This document shows, in pieces, positions 1 through 5,350 of a DNA stretch of 9,435 nt. Position numbers and translations under genes: made by a program. Every line of letters starts with the position of its first letter. The first letter of the stretch is position 1. Under the pieces are notes generated by a model that ran no database searches, was not told the DNA's origin, and saw nothing but the letters and a program-made list of their open reading frames with translations. This stretch comes from an uncultured Collinsella sp. (GTDB taxonomy: Bacteria; Actinomycetota; Coriobacteriia; Coriobacteriales; Coriobacteriaceae), in NCBI GenBank assembly GCA_902470695.1, contig CABRHH010000046.1:1-9435 (forward strand). The letters are read 5' to 3'.

Positions 1-55
1 TGCGAACCTCCGGTCCGGACACCGACGAGGTGTCCAACTTTTCGTCCGCAGTCCC
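1..55 (+). repeat. Left copy of a dispersed hairpin-bearing repeat
   Basis: This stretch matches the reverse complement of the last 55 bases of the window (9381-9435), with about nine differences and one gap. Both copies end in GTCCGCAGTCCC and share TCCAACTTTT. The copy contains a 7-bp hairpin, GGACACC (17-23) and GGTGTCC (29-35), with a 5-base loop. The other copy has GGACGC/GCGTCC at the same place, so an A-T pair is replaced by G-C. The repeat may extend beyond the window. The Abi-like frame begins directly at its right edge. Its nature (mobile miniature element, regulatory RNA element or other intergenic repeat) is unknown. Confidence 0.75.
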
Positions 56-397
56 AACCTGACGTTGGGTTTCTGGGTGCACCTTTCCGACCGCTCCCGC
101 GAGGCTGTGATATGGAGGACGGCGCTTTACCGCGCCTGGCCGAAGGGTACCGACCGCCAGAAGCTGCAACCGCGTCTTGAGGGCATCCTGCGCATCCGCA
201 ATCGGGTGGCTCATGCCGAGCGTCTGTTCGACCCGAGTGCAGGTAATCTCTCTCCACTCCGAGCGGACGCGGACGCGATGGCGCTGCTGCGGGACCTGTG
301 CCCCGAGGCTGCGAATCATCTCTACGGGGGTGCTGCGGGCACTTCCGTCGAGCTGTTCTGCAAGGAGAGCCCCGCACCTGCGAGCGTGAGGCTGTAG
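56..397 (+). pseudogene. C-terminal fragment of Abi_2/AbiD-F-like HEPN protein
   Basis: The frame reads NLTLGFWVHLSDRSREAVIW, then a Trp/Pro segment, then RIRNRVAHAERLFDP, ending in TAG at 395-397. The GFWV...LW...LRxRNRxAHxE pattern is the conserved C-terminal half of Abi_2 (AbiD/AbiF-type) abortive-infection proteins. RNRVAH is the Rx4H motif of HEPN ribonuclease-type domains. Family members are usually around 300 residues, whereas only about 114 are recognisable here. The frame stays open to position 2, but residues read from the edge repeat (VQLFVRSP and upstream) do not look like the family. No ATG or Shine-Dalgarno site precedes the family homology; the first usable codon is TTG at 65. 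The most likely reading is a remnant cut at its 5' side at the repeat. A fusion or a start outside the window cannot be excluded. Confidence 0.72.
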
Positions 398-426
398 AGA
401 CGGACGGCTGCGATTCGTGGGCCGCG

Positions 427-721
427 TTATCCTGCGAGCTTCTTAGCTATGTTGAATGCCTTTCCGACATGCTTCATCCCAGCCTTTTTGTGGATGTATA
501 TGTGCCACTGGCAGGGGTTGGTTGTATGATCGGGCCGGACGGTGGCTCCGATGGGACGTTGTCTTTTTTTGAGGTGCCGTATGGAACGTTCCGTCTTGGA
601 TGATTCGAATCTCGGTACGAATTATCCTGCTCGGAGCGTTTTCTGGCGTTGCGACTTCTTCGCGTCCAAGATCCAAAAAATAGCTTAGCTGCAAAAGTGT
701 TATGTGCTGCCGCTTGCTGCT
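427..721 (-). pseudogene. Possible frameshifted relic of an unrecognised small protein
   Basis: On the minus strand, the frame read down from 721 contains SYFLDLGREEVATPENAPSR, then IIRTEIRIIQDGTFHTAPQK, and reaches a run of seven A (plus-strand T7 at 564-570). A one-base shift at that run continues into RQRPIGATVRPDHTTNPCQW, then HIYIHKKAGMKHVGKAFNIA, then KKLAG and a stop at 427-429. Both halves look protein-like and the second has a basic C-terminus. The only start is TTG at 694, with no Shine-Dalgarno site. I do not recognise the family. It could be a decayed gene, a sequencing indel in the homopolymer, or chance open frames in a lower-GC stretch. Confidence 0.3.
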
Positions 722-743
722 TTAGAGTGTCTCCACGTTTCAG

Positions 744-760
744 ATTAGCTGGGAGCTAAT
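744..760. promoter_or_regulatory. Perfect 7-3-7 palindrome upstream of the FxLYD gene
   Basis: ATTAGCT-GGG-AGCTAAT is a perfect inverted repeat in the gene-poor, lower-GC stretch 398-840, about 80 bases before the start at 841. Related TAGCT words occur nearby at 680-690 (TAGCTTAGCT). It could be an operator or a short RNA hairpin. No convincing -35/-10 pair was found beside it. Nothing else in 398-840 could be assigned apart from the possible relic on the minus strand and the hairpin at 799-814. Confidence 0.35.
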
Positions 761-798
761 GCGCGGCGTCCGTTCTTCTTCTATAACCATGTGCACGG

Positions 799-814
799 GG
801 CCGCGTGGGCGGCC
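799..814 (+). promoter_or_regulatory. GC-rich hairpin in the leader of the FxLYD gene
   Basis: GGCCGC (799-804), loop GTGG, and GCGGCC (809-814) form a perfect 6-bp stem. It ends 14 bases before the AAAGGA ribosome-binding site (829-834) of the gene starting at 841. No T-run follows, so a leader hairpin or weak attenuator is more likely than a classical terminator. Confidence 0.3.
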
Positions 815-840
815 GTATCTTGGAAGGGAAAGGACCCTCA

Positions 841-1482
841 ATGCAGGACTCGCAGAAAACTCGTCGCAATTCCGCTGCTGCCATCACCGGACTGGTGCTG
901 GGCATCATCGCCGCCGCTACCTCGCTGATCCCCATCGTCAACAACCTGTCATTCGTGCTCGCCATCCCCGGCATCATTTTCGCCGTCATCGGCCTGGTTG
1001 CGTGCCTGCGCGGCAAACGCGACAACAAGATCATGGCCATTGCGGCCACCGTTGTGAACGTGGTGGCCATCGCGCTGGTGCTGGGCAGCCAGAGCATGTA
1101 CAGCGCCGCCATCGACCAGGCGACCAAGGACATGAACGTCCCGGGCAGCGCGGTCTCCTCGGGCTCTAGCAGCTCGGATGCCGGCAGCTCGGATGCTGCG
1201 GGCACCGACGAGCAACCCTACACGGTGACCGACGAGGCTCTCGACTCCTCCAACGAGTACGCCGCCTCCATCACCGGTACGCTCACGAACAACTCCGACC
1301 AGGATAAGAGCTATATCCAGGTTGAATACCGCCTCTACGACGCGAGCGGCGCCCAGATCGGCACCGCGCTGGCCAACACCAACAACCTGAAGGCGGGCGG
1401 CTCCTGGAAGTTCGAGGCCCTGTGCACCCAGGCTCCTTCCGAGATCGCTTCGTGGGAGCTTGCTGAGGTCAGCGGCTTTTAA
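841..1482 (+). CDS. Membrane protein with three helices and a C-terminal FxLYD domain
   Basis: This 213-residue protein has three hydrophobic segments near its N-terminus (about 12-33, 36-57 and 64-83), resembling DUF4190-type small membrane modules. A Gly/Ser/Asp-rich linker (about 101-125) leads to an FxLYD-type beta-sandwich (about 143-205). The domain is marked by SITGTLTNNSDQDKSYIQVE followed by YRLYD and a later GGSWKFEA segment. FxLYD domains are small extracytoplasmic immunoglobulin-like modules whose function is not established. With three helices, the domain could sit outside the membrane. The start is ATG 841 because AAAGGA lies six bases upstream; an in-frame GTG at 805 sits inside the leader hairpin and lacks such a site. 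It appears monocistronic, with a hairpin just after the stop. The role is unknown: surface adhesion or envelope sensing would be guesses. Confidence 0.85.
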   Translation: MQDSQKTRRNSAAAITGLVLGIIAAATSLIPIVNNLSFVLAIPGIIFAVIGLVACLRGKRDNKIMAIAATVVNVVAIALVLGSQSMYSAAIDQATKDMNVPGSAVSSGSSSSDAGSSDAAGTDEQPYTVTDEALDSSNEYAASITGTLTNNSDQDKSYIQVEYRLYDASGAQIGTALANTNNLKAGGSWKFEALCTQAPSEIASWELAEVSGF

Positions 1483-1487
1483 AGTGG

Positions 1488-1509
1488 CGGCACCCGCCGA
1501 TGGGTGCCG
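1488..1509 (+). terminator. Stem-loop after the FxLYD gene, probable terminator without U-tract
   Basis: CGGCACCC (1488-1495), loop GCCGAT, and GGGTGCCG (1502-1509) form a perfect 8-bp stem starting six bases after the TAA stop. No T-run follows, which is common in high-GC actinobacteria. A weaker 4-bp stem (TGCC/GGCA) follows directly. Confidence 0.5.
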
Positions 1510-1605
1510 TATGCCGGTGCGGCAGGTGAGCGGAAGGGCAGTTGCCTCGCACGTTTGCATCCTTTTCGTCCGCACCGACGGGGTAGTATGGAATGGTAAT
1601 CGCTT

Positions 1606-1632
1606 GTAGCCGCATCGCGGACATGCGGCTGC
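1606..1632 (+). promoter_or_regulatory. Inverted repeat in the leader of the HTH gene
   Basis: AGCCGCAT (1608-1615) and ATGCGGCT (1623-1630) are perfect complements around a 7-base centre. They extend to 10 bp if the T1607-G1631 wobble and the G1606-C1632 pair are counted. The element lies 28 bases before ATG 1661 and downstream of a possible -10 (TAGTAT, 1584-1589) without a good -35. It could be an operator for the encoded regulator or a leader hairpin. Confidence 0.4.
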
Positions 1633-1660
1633 GAGGCTTTGAGATGGGAATGTGTGCTCC

Positions 1661-2080
1661 ATGGCCGAACGACTCACCGATGAACTCCTGCAGGAGCTGC
1701 TCGATGCCCCGAGCATCGACAGCTATGTTGCCGGCCATGAGTTTTCCGAACGCACGCTTGCCGACTATCTGCAGAAGCTGCTGCAGGAGAAGCACCTTGA
1801 GCGCCCGCGCGTGGTGCGCATGGCGGATCTGAACGAGACGTTCGGCTACCAGATCTTCAAGGGTACGCGTCGGCCGAGCCGCAACAAGGTGCTGCAGATC
1901 GCCTTCGCGATGGCGCTGACGCTCAAGGAGACCGACCGCGCGCTCACCCTTGCCGGTGCGCAGGTGCTGAGCTGCAAGGACCGGCGTGATGCCATCATCA
2001 TGTTCTGCATCGACCGCGGCTGCTCCCTACAGAAGGTGAACGAGGAACTCTACCGATTCGGCGAGGAGACCGTGAGTTAG
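1661..2080 (+). CDS. XRE-like helix-turn-helix regulator paired with a Ser/Thr kinase
   Basis: This 139-residue, probably cytoplasmic protein has a helical N-terminus (1-45) and an XRE/Cro-like helix-turn-helix at about residues 50-100. The signature there is MADLNETFGYQIFKGTRRPS followed by RNKVLQIAFAMALTLKETDR; the GYQIF..G..RPSR..V stretch is typical of recognition-helix regions in this family. The C-terminal part (101-139) is a small helical extension. ATG 1661 is preferred: a GGGA lies 11 bases upstream, while the in-frame GTG at 1652 is too close to it. The membrane kinase follows in the same direction 294 bases later, probably from its own promoter. HTH proteins of this type next to Hanks-type kinases suggest the kinase phosphorylates or signals through the regulator, which is inference here. 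DNA targets are unknown; the dyads at 1606-1632 and 2307-2338 are candidates. Confidence 0.8.
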   Translation: MAERLTDELLQELLDAPSIDSYVAGHEFSERTLADYLQKLLQEKHLERPRVVRMADLNETFGYQIFKGTRRPSRNKVLQIAFAMALTLKETDRALTLAGAQVLSCKDRRDAIIMFCIDRGCSLQKVNEELYRFGEETVS

Positions 2081-2100
2081 GAAGAGGCGCCACGTTGCGT

Positions 2101-2200
2101 GATGCTGCAGGACGGCGTGCGCTGTTGCAGGCGTTGGCCGCGTTGCAGGGCGCGGTGTGATGGCATGCGCCGCTGCAGGTGCTGGCTGCGTTGGCGGGTA
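2101..2200 (+). repeat. Degenerate TGCAGG-rich repeats in the HTH-kinase gap
   Basis: The gap 2081-2374 holds five loosely related copies of a (C/T)TGCAGG-plus-GC-rich unit, with cores near 2105, 2125, 2143, 2173 and 2191. They are spaced 18-20 bases apart, or 30 once. The frame upstream of the kinase start is open here but gives an Arg/Cys-rich sequence unlike a protein, so this is treated as non-coding. Purpose unknown. Confidence 0.3.
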
Positions 2201-2306
2201 CGGGGCACCGCGCTGCGTGAGCATGGGGGCGGCGCCGAAGGGTGTTGCGGGACGACGTACGTTGCTGCTAAAAAGCTCGTTCATCGTCGGCGGAAATGCT
2301 GCGTCG

Positions 2307-2338
2307 CGCGATGGTGCGATCCTCATGGCACCATCGCG
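2307..2338. promoter_or_regulatory. Perfect 11-bp inverted repeat upstream of the kinase promoter
   Basis: CGCGATGGTGC (2307-2317) and GCACCATCGCG (2328-2338) are exact complements around a 10-base centre. The dyad ends 23 bases before the putative -10 of the kinase gene, an operator-like position just upstream of where a -35 would lie. No T-run follows on either strand, so a terminator for the HTH gene is less likely but possible. Confidence 0.5.
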
Positions 2339-2361
2339 AAATCATTGCGCGCGGTTTCGGC

Positions 2362-2367
2362 TATGAT
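2362..2367 (+). promoter_or_regulatory. Putative -10 box of a leaderless kinase transcript
   Basis: TATGAT lies seven bases before ATG 2375, so transcription would begin at or next to the start codon. No Shine-Dalgarno site precedes this ATG or the earlier in-frame ATGs at 2363 and 2366, which fits a leaderless gene of the kind frequent in actinobacteria. No clear -35 is present at 16-18 bases. Confidence 0.45.
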
Positions 2368-2374
2368 GAACCCC

Positions 2375-3790
2375 ATGGATGAACATGATGTGACAGATGA
2401 GCTTGGGCGGTTTCTCGCGCATCGCGATCGGCAGGACGCCTATCGCGTGGAGCGCGCGCTCAAACGCACGCCGTTCGAGACCACCGAGCTCGTCTACTTT
2501 CCGGGTCCGGCTCAATCGGAGCTGGGCCCGTTCGTGCGCAAGCGCATCGCGCTCGATGCGCACGTGGGCGCGTCGTACGAGGCGCTGTTCGCGTCGCAGC
2601 AGCGCGGCGTTCGCCTGGCGCACGTGCCGCGCATGGTTGAGTGCGCGCGTCTGGGCGACGAGCTGACCGTCGTGCTCGAATACGTGCCGGGTCGCACGCT
2701 TGCCGAGACGGTGCGTGCCGAAGGGGGCTCGTTGCAGCTCGCGGCGCGCGTGTTCCCTGCGATCTGCACAGCGGTAGCCGAGCTGCACACGCGCCTGGAC
2801 CCGCCGTTGATTCATCGCGATTTAAAACCGAGCAACATCGTGCTTGCGGGCGAGGAGCCCTGCGACGCCGTACTGATCGATTTCGGCATCGCACGGCTCT
2901 ATCGCGCCGGTGCCGAGACGGATACCGCGCATTTCGGGACGCGGGGCTATGCGGCACCGGAGCAGTACGGATTCGGCCAGACCGACGTGCGCACCGATGT
3001 GTACGCCCTGGGTGCGGTGCTTGCGTATTGTTGCTGTGGGATCGATCCGACCGGTGCGCTCGACCCCGCAGCCCTGCGCGCGCATGGCATGCCCGAGCCC
3101 GTGCTGCAGGTGGCGCTGAAAGCCGCGGCGTTCGACCCGTCGGCTCGCTTTGCGAACACGGCCGAGCTGGCGCGGGCGTCTCAGGCCGCCTGCGCGGAGG
3201 CGTTGCAGCTTGCCGCGGCAGCGCCCGAGGTCGACAGCGCGCCGCAGGCTACCGCAGAGGGTTCTGGCGGCATGCATGATGACGAAGCGCCGCGCGAGGC
3301 GACATCATCGTGCGCGTCCCAGGGAGACCTGGCGGTTCGGGGAGCTGATGCCGCTGCCCGCGTCCCTGCAGACGCCGACGAGCCGCTGCAAGAATCCGGT
3401 GCCGTTCCCACGGGTGCTCACCATCGCGCCGCGCCCGCCTGGGGCCGGCTGCTCCTGCGTCAACTGAACCGCATTCCCGCGTGGGTCGGCGTGCTATGGA
3501 ACGCCGCGGTGCTGATCGTGTTCATCGCGTTCGTGCGCGAAGCGGTGCTCGACATCCTTGCACCGGGGCCGAAGGATGCGGCCTATCCGCTCTGGTTCGT
3601 GGCGTTCCGCAACGTCGTGGGTATCTTGCCCGGTATCGCCGCCGTGGGATACCTCCTGCTCGACCGGCGTGGGCTGTATCGGCGCGTGCCGGCGCTCGCC
3701 GCTGCCGGTTGGCGGCGCGAGCTTGCGGCGTGCGCCATCACCGTGGTCGCGCCGCTGCTCGCAACGGTGCTGGTGGGATTGTTCCTGTAG
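2375..3790 (+). CDS. Membrane-anchored Hanks-type Ser/Thr protein kinase
   Basis: This 471-residue protein has an N-terminal kinase domain (about 40-290). Visible elements are a probable ATP-binding lysine (K56 in FVRKRI), the catalytic loop HRDLKPSN (147-154, base D149, K151), the metal-binding DFG (169-171) and a GTRGYAAPEQ activation-segment end (APE 194-196). TDVRTDVYALG marks helix F. The glycine-rich loop is not canonical (YFPGPAQSELGPFV). A low-complexity Ala/Asp/Glu linker (about 290-355) leads to three hydrophobic helices (about 372-390, 408-430 and 446-470), and the chain ends at the membrane with no PASTA or other extracellular sensor domain. Catalytic residues are intact, so activity is likely. 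Start 2375 is chosen from a TATGAT seven bases upstream; 2363 is an alternative. Its partner is probably the HTH protein upstream. It converges on the hydrolase gene with a 27-base gap. Confidence 0.9.
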   Translation: MDEHDVTDELGRFLAHRDRQDAYRVERALKRTPFETTELVYFPGPAQSELGPFVRKRIALDAHVGASYEALFASQQRGVRLAHVPRMVECARLGDELTVVLEYVPGRTLAETVRAEGGSLQLAARVFPAICTAVAELHTRLDPPLIHRDLKPSNIVLAGEEPCDAVLIDFGIARLYRAGAETDTAHFGTRGYAAPEQYGFGQTDVRTDVYALGAVLAYCCCGIDPTGALDPAALRAHGMPEPVLQVALKAAAFDPSARFANTAELARASQAACAEALQLAAAAPEVDSAPQATAEGSGGMHDDEAPREATSSCASQGDLAVRGADAAARVPADADEPLQESGAVPTGAHHRAAPAWGRLLLRQLNRIPAWVGVLWNAAVLIVFIAFVREAVLDILAPGPKDAAYPLWFVAFRNVVGILPGIAAVGYLLLDRRGLYRRVPALAAAGWRRELAACAITVVAPLLATVLVGLFL

Positions 3791-3803
3791 GGCGGGACGG
3801 ATT

Positions 3804-3818
3804 GAGCTGCCGCAGCTC
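3804..3818. terminator. Short palindrome between convergent genes
   Basis: GAGCTG-CCG-CAGCTC is a perfect 6-3-6 palindrome in the gap between the kinase stop (3788-3790) and the hydrolase stop (3818-3820), overlapping the latter by one base. Position suggests a bidirectional terminator. The stem is short and T-runs are lacking on both sides, so support is modest. Confidence 0.4.
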
Positions 3819-4879
3819 TAAATCTTCATCATCTCGCGTGCGGTGTTGTTGAACCAGTTGAACCAGTTGGGTGGGCAGTACTTCTTGGCGCCCTCCACGC
3901 TGATCGTGTAGCCGTAGCCGCGAGCCAGGCCGGCGACGTGCGCGTCGATGGCTTCCTCCCAGCTGCTCCAGCTCATCTGGCCCCAACCCCAGGCGTTGTG
4001 CGGCTTGAAGCAGTTGGCGCCCTTGGAGCTCTCGGTATTGGAGATGGCCGGCGACCAGCGCGGATCCACGCCGTACTTCCACGCGGCCTCGGCAAATGTT
4101 TTGCCCTGGTCGGCGAGCGGGGAGCCCGCCAGGTAGGCATCGATGCGCTCGGTCCAGGTGGCGACGAAGGTGGCTTGGTCGACGTTCCAGTCAACTGCGC
4201 CGGTGTCCACGGCAACCACTGAGCCCGCATCCTGCCCGCCTTGGACAGCGGCCTGCGCCAGCAGGGCCGCGTCCGCCTTCATCTCGGCCTCGGCCTTTGC
4301 CTGGGCGGTATCGCGCTGCTCCTGCGCGGTGGCCAGGGCGTCTGCGGCGGCCTTCTGCTCGCTTTCGGCCTGGGCGCGCGCCACATCGAGCTCGGCCTTC
4401 TCGGTCTCGAGCTGGGTTTGGATGCTGTTCAGCTGCTCGACCGCGTCGAGGTTGGCGTCCTGCACCTGCCCCATGTACTTCATGGTGGTGATGAATTCAT
4501 CGAGGCTCTGGGTGTTGAGCATGAAGCCCATGAGGGCGTTGGAGCCCTTTTGGTACTTGTAGAGCCCGCGCATGGCCTTGCTGGCCTTGCTCTGCACGGC
4601 GGGCAGCTGGGCTTCGAGCGCGGCGATGTTCGCCTCGTTGTCGGCAGCTTGCGCCTGGAGGGCCTCGAGATTCTTCGTCGCCGTTTCCAGATCGGCGGCG
4701 GAGGTCTCAACGTGTTTTTGGGTCTCGGTGAGCGTGGCTTCGGTTTGTGTTGTGATTGCTCGTGCCGGGACGGGGAAGAGCACGCCTGCGAAGAGCGTTC
4801 CCGCCAGGCCGACGCCTGCGATGAGGCGCGCGCAGCGGCGAGAGACTCCGAAAGCATGCATGGTGGGATGCGTGTCCAT
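3818..4879 (-). CDS. Secreted PcsB-like coiled-coil protein with lysozyme-like C-terminal domain
   Basis: This 353-residue protein probably acts on the cell wall outside the cell. Residues 1-41 form a signal peptide with a hydrophobic core (19-34) and an A-R-A cleavage motif (39-41). Residues 45-205 are two coiled-coil stretches around MRGLYKYQKGSNALMGFMLN and SLDEFITTMKYM, the pattern of the PcsB/CwlO coiled-coil domain that regulates division hydrolases. An Ala/Gly linker leads to a lysozyme-like domain (about 230-353) with YGVDPRWSPAISNTESSKGA and NAWGWGQMSWSSWEEAI. E283 is the likely catalytic acid by analogy with SLT and glucosaminidase folds. Two cysteines (290 and 335) could pair. The start at 4879 is preferred over ATG 4885 because GAGGA lies about five bases before it, while it abuts the other. 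It stands alone, with a promoter under a dyad cluster. The exact bond cleaved is not determinable. Confidence 0.85.
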   Translation of the reverse strand: MDTHPTMHAFGVSRRCARLIAGVGLAGTLFAGVLFPVPARAITTQTEATLTETQKHVETSAADLETATKNLEALQAQAADNEANIAALEAQLPAVQSKASKAMRGLYKYQKGSNALMGFMLNTQSLDEFITTMKYMGQVQDANLDAVEQLNSIQTQLETEKAELDVARAQAESEQKAAADALATAQEQRDTAQAKAEAEMKADAALLAQAAVQGGQDAGSVVAVDTGAVDWNVDQATFVATWTERIDAYLAGSPLADQGKTFAEAAWKYGVDPRWSPAISNTESSKGANCFKPHNAWGWGQMSWSSWEEAIDAHVAGLARGYGYTISVEGAKKYCPPNWFNWFNNTAREMMKI

Positions 4880-4917
4880 AACCATCCTCGTCTGCTATGC
4901 CTACCTTTGACGATTGC

Positions 4918-4946
4918 ATCATAGCACCAGCTTCGAGTTCAACTTG
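4918..4946 (-). promoter_or_regulatory. Putative promoter of the cell-wall hydrolase gene
   Basis: On the minus strand TATGAT (4918-4923) is a good -10. At 17 bases' spacing the -35 position reads CAAGTT (4941-4946), a weak match that lies inside the left arm of the 16-bp dyad. A start near 4911 would give a leader of about 32 bases containing the ribosome-binding site. The weak -35 covered by a dyad suggests control by a DNA-binding protein. Confidence 0.5.
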
Positions 4947-4989
4947 AACCTTAGACTATTGTTAAGGTTCAAGTTGAAGGTTGAACCTT
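4938..4989. promoter_or_regulatory. Perfect 16-bp inverted repeat plus adjoining 6-1-6 palindrome
   Basis: TTCAACTTGAACCTTA (4938-4953) and TAAGGTTCAAGTTGAA (4963-4978) are exact complements with a 9-base centre. AAGGTT-G-AACCTT (4977-4989) overlaps its right end by two bases. The block is AT-richer than its surroundings and covers the -35 region of the hydrolase promoter. This looks like a multi-site operator, or a large hairpin on either transcript. The binding protein is not known. Low-complexity reading frames through it are artefacts of the repeats. Confidence 0.6.
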
Positions 4990-5034
4990 GTTCGACCTGC
5001 CCGTTTGCCGAGATGTGAAACAGTTTTGAAGTTT

Positions 5035-5060
5035 CAAGCTCACCTTGAAGGTGAAGCTTG
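5035..5060. promoter_or_regulatory. Second dyad of the TTCAA/TTGAA cluster
   Basis: CAAGCTCACCTT (5035-5046), a central G, and AAGGTGAAGCTTG (5048-5060) are complementary apart from one extra base on the right. Together with the 4938-4989 block this gives about eight TTCAA/TTGAA words in 120 bases of the divergent intergenic region. It lies between the hydrolase promoter and the riboswitch promoter, so it could affect either. Confidence 0.45.
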
Positions 5061-5094
5061 TGTACGAACTCAAGCAGGATGAAGGCGAGCTCCA

Positions 5095-5103
5095 TGCTAG
5101 GAT
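5095..5103 (+). promoter_or_regulatory. Putative extended -10 promoter of the riboswitch operon
   Basis: TGCTAGGAT fits an extended -10 (TGn plus TAGGAT). Its start would fall near 5110, about 35 bases before the riboswitch core. No good -35 is seen, which extended -10 promoters tolerate. Position relative to the riboswitch is the main support. Confidence 0.35.
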
Positions 5104-5144
5104 ACTGATGCATTCAAATGGTCGCGATGGTGGCGCGGAGACGC

Positions 5145-5297
5145 GCGGGCGAGGTCGTTGAGCGGCGTCGCCCAGGGGAATCGGGGTGCAAGTCCCCGGC
5201 TATACCAGTAACCGTAACTCGGACGTCCGCGGTAGGGGCGCTGCAGATCGGGCAGCGCGCGCGGGCGGATGACGACAAGTCGGATCGCCGCCCATCC
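5145..5297 (+). promoter_or_regulatory. Cobalamin (B12) riboswitch
   Basis: Conserved cobalamin-aptamer blocks appear in order. AGGGGAATCGGGGTGCAAGT followed by CCCCGGC (5174-5200) is the GGTGnnAnTCC receptor with its stem. ACCAGTAACCGTAACTC (5204-5220) corresponds to the B12-box GCAACTGTAA with a C-for-T change. ACAAGTCGGATCGCCGCCC (5275-5293) corresponds to the AGTCGGnnnnCCnGCC 3' block. GAGCGGCG near 5160 can pair with CGCCGCCC to close the aptamer. A 7-bp side hairpin GCGCTGC/GCAGCGC lies near 5238-5258. Binding of a corrinoid would be expected to turn the downstream operon off. Outer boundaries are approximate. Confidence 0.88.
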
Positions 5298-5345
5298 GGT
5301 CGCTGCCGCATGCGCGCGCAGCGTACGACCCTGGACAGAAAGGAC
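5298..5345 (+). promoter_or_regulatory. Probable expression platform hairpin and ribosome-binding site
   Basis: GGTCGCTGC (5298-5306) can pair with GCAG and CGACC (5318-5330) across a small bulge, forming a hairpin directly after the aptamer. It is followed by GAAAGGA (5338-5344), a good Shine-Dalgarno site six bases before ATG 5351. There is no T-run, so control of translation start looks more likely than transcription termination. The switching fold was not computed. Confidence 0.45.
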
Positions 5346-5350
5346 CGTGC

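Noticed and set aside
298..603. 101-codon plus-strand frame overlapping the Abi fragment
   Set aside because: It starts inside the HEPN frame, lacks a ribosome-binding site and has no recognisable domain; it competes with the equally weak minus-strand relic.
949..1716. 255-codon minus-strand frame over the FxLYD gene and the HTH gene start
   Set aside because: Composition is shadow-like and it has no domain. The plus-strand genes have ribosome-binding sites, motifs and coherent domain order.
2099..2374. Upstream extension of the kinase frame
   Set aside because: It would add an Arg/Cys-rich segment without kinase-family similarity, overlying degenerate repeats and a dyad. The start at 2375 fits the promoter and domain layout.
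4981..4996. GAAC-CTT-GTTC as a possible LexA box
   Set aside because: The Gram-positive LexA box needs GAAC-N4-GTTC; the spacer here is three bases, and the words belong to the TTGAA dyad cluster.
4919..5113. 64-codon minus-strand frame in the divergent intergenic region
   Set aside because: Its sequence (FNLNLNNSLRFKLNSKLVL at the end) is generated by the palindromes. It has no ribosome-binding site and overlaps the hydrolase promoter -10.
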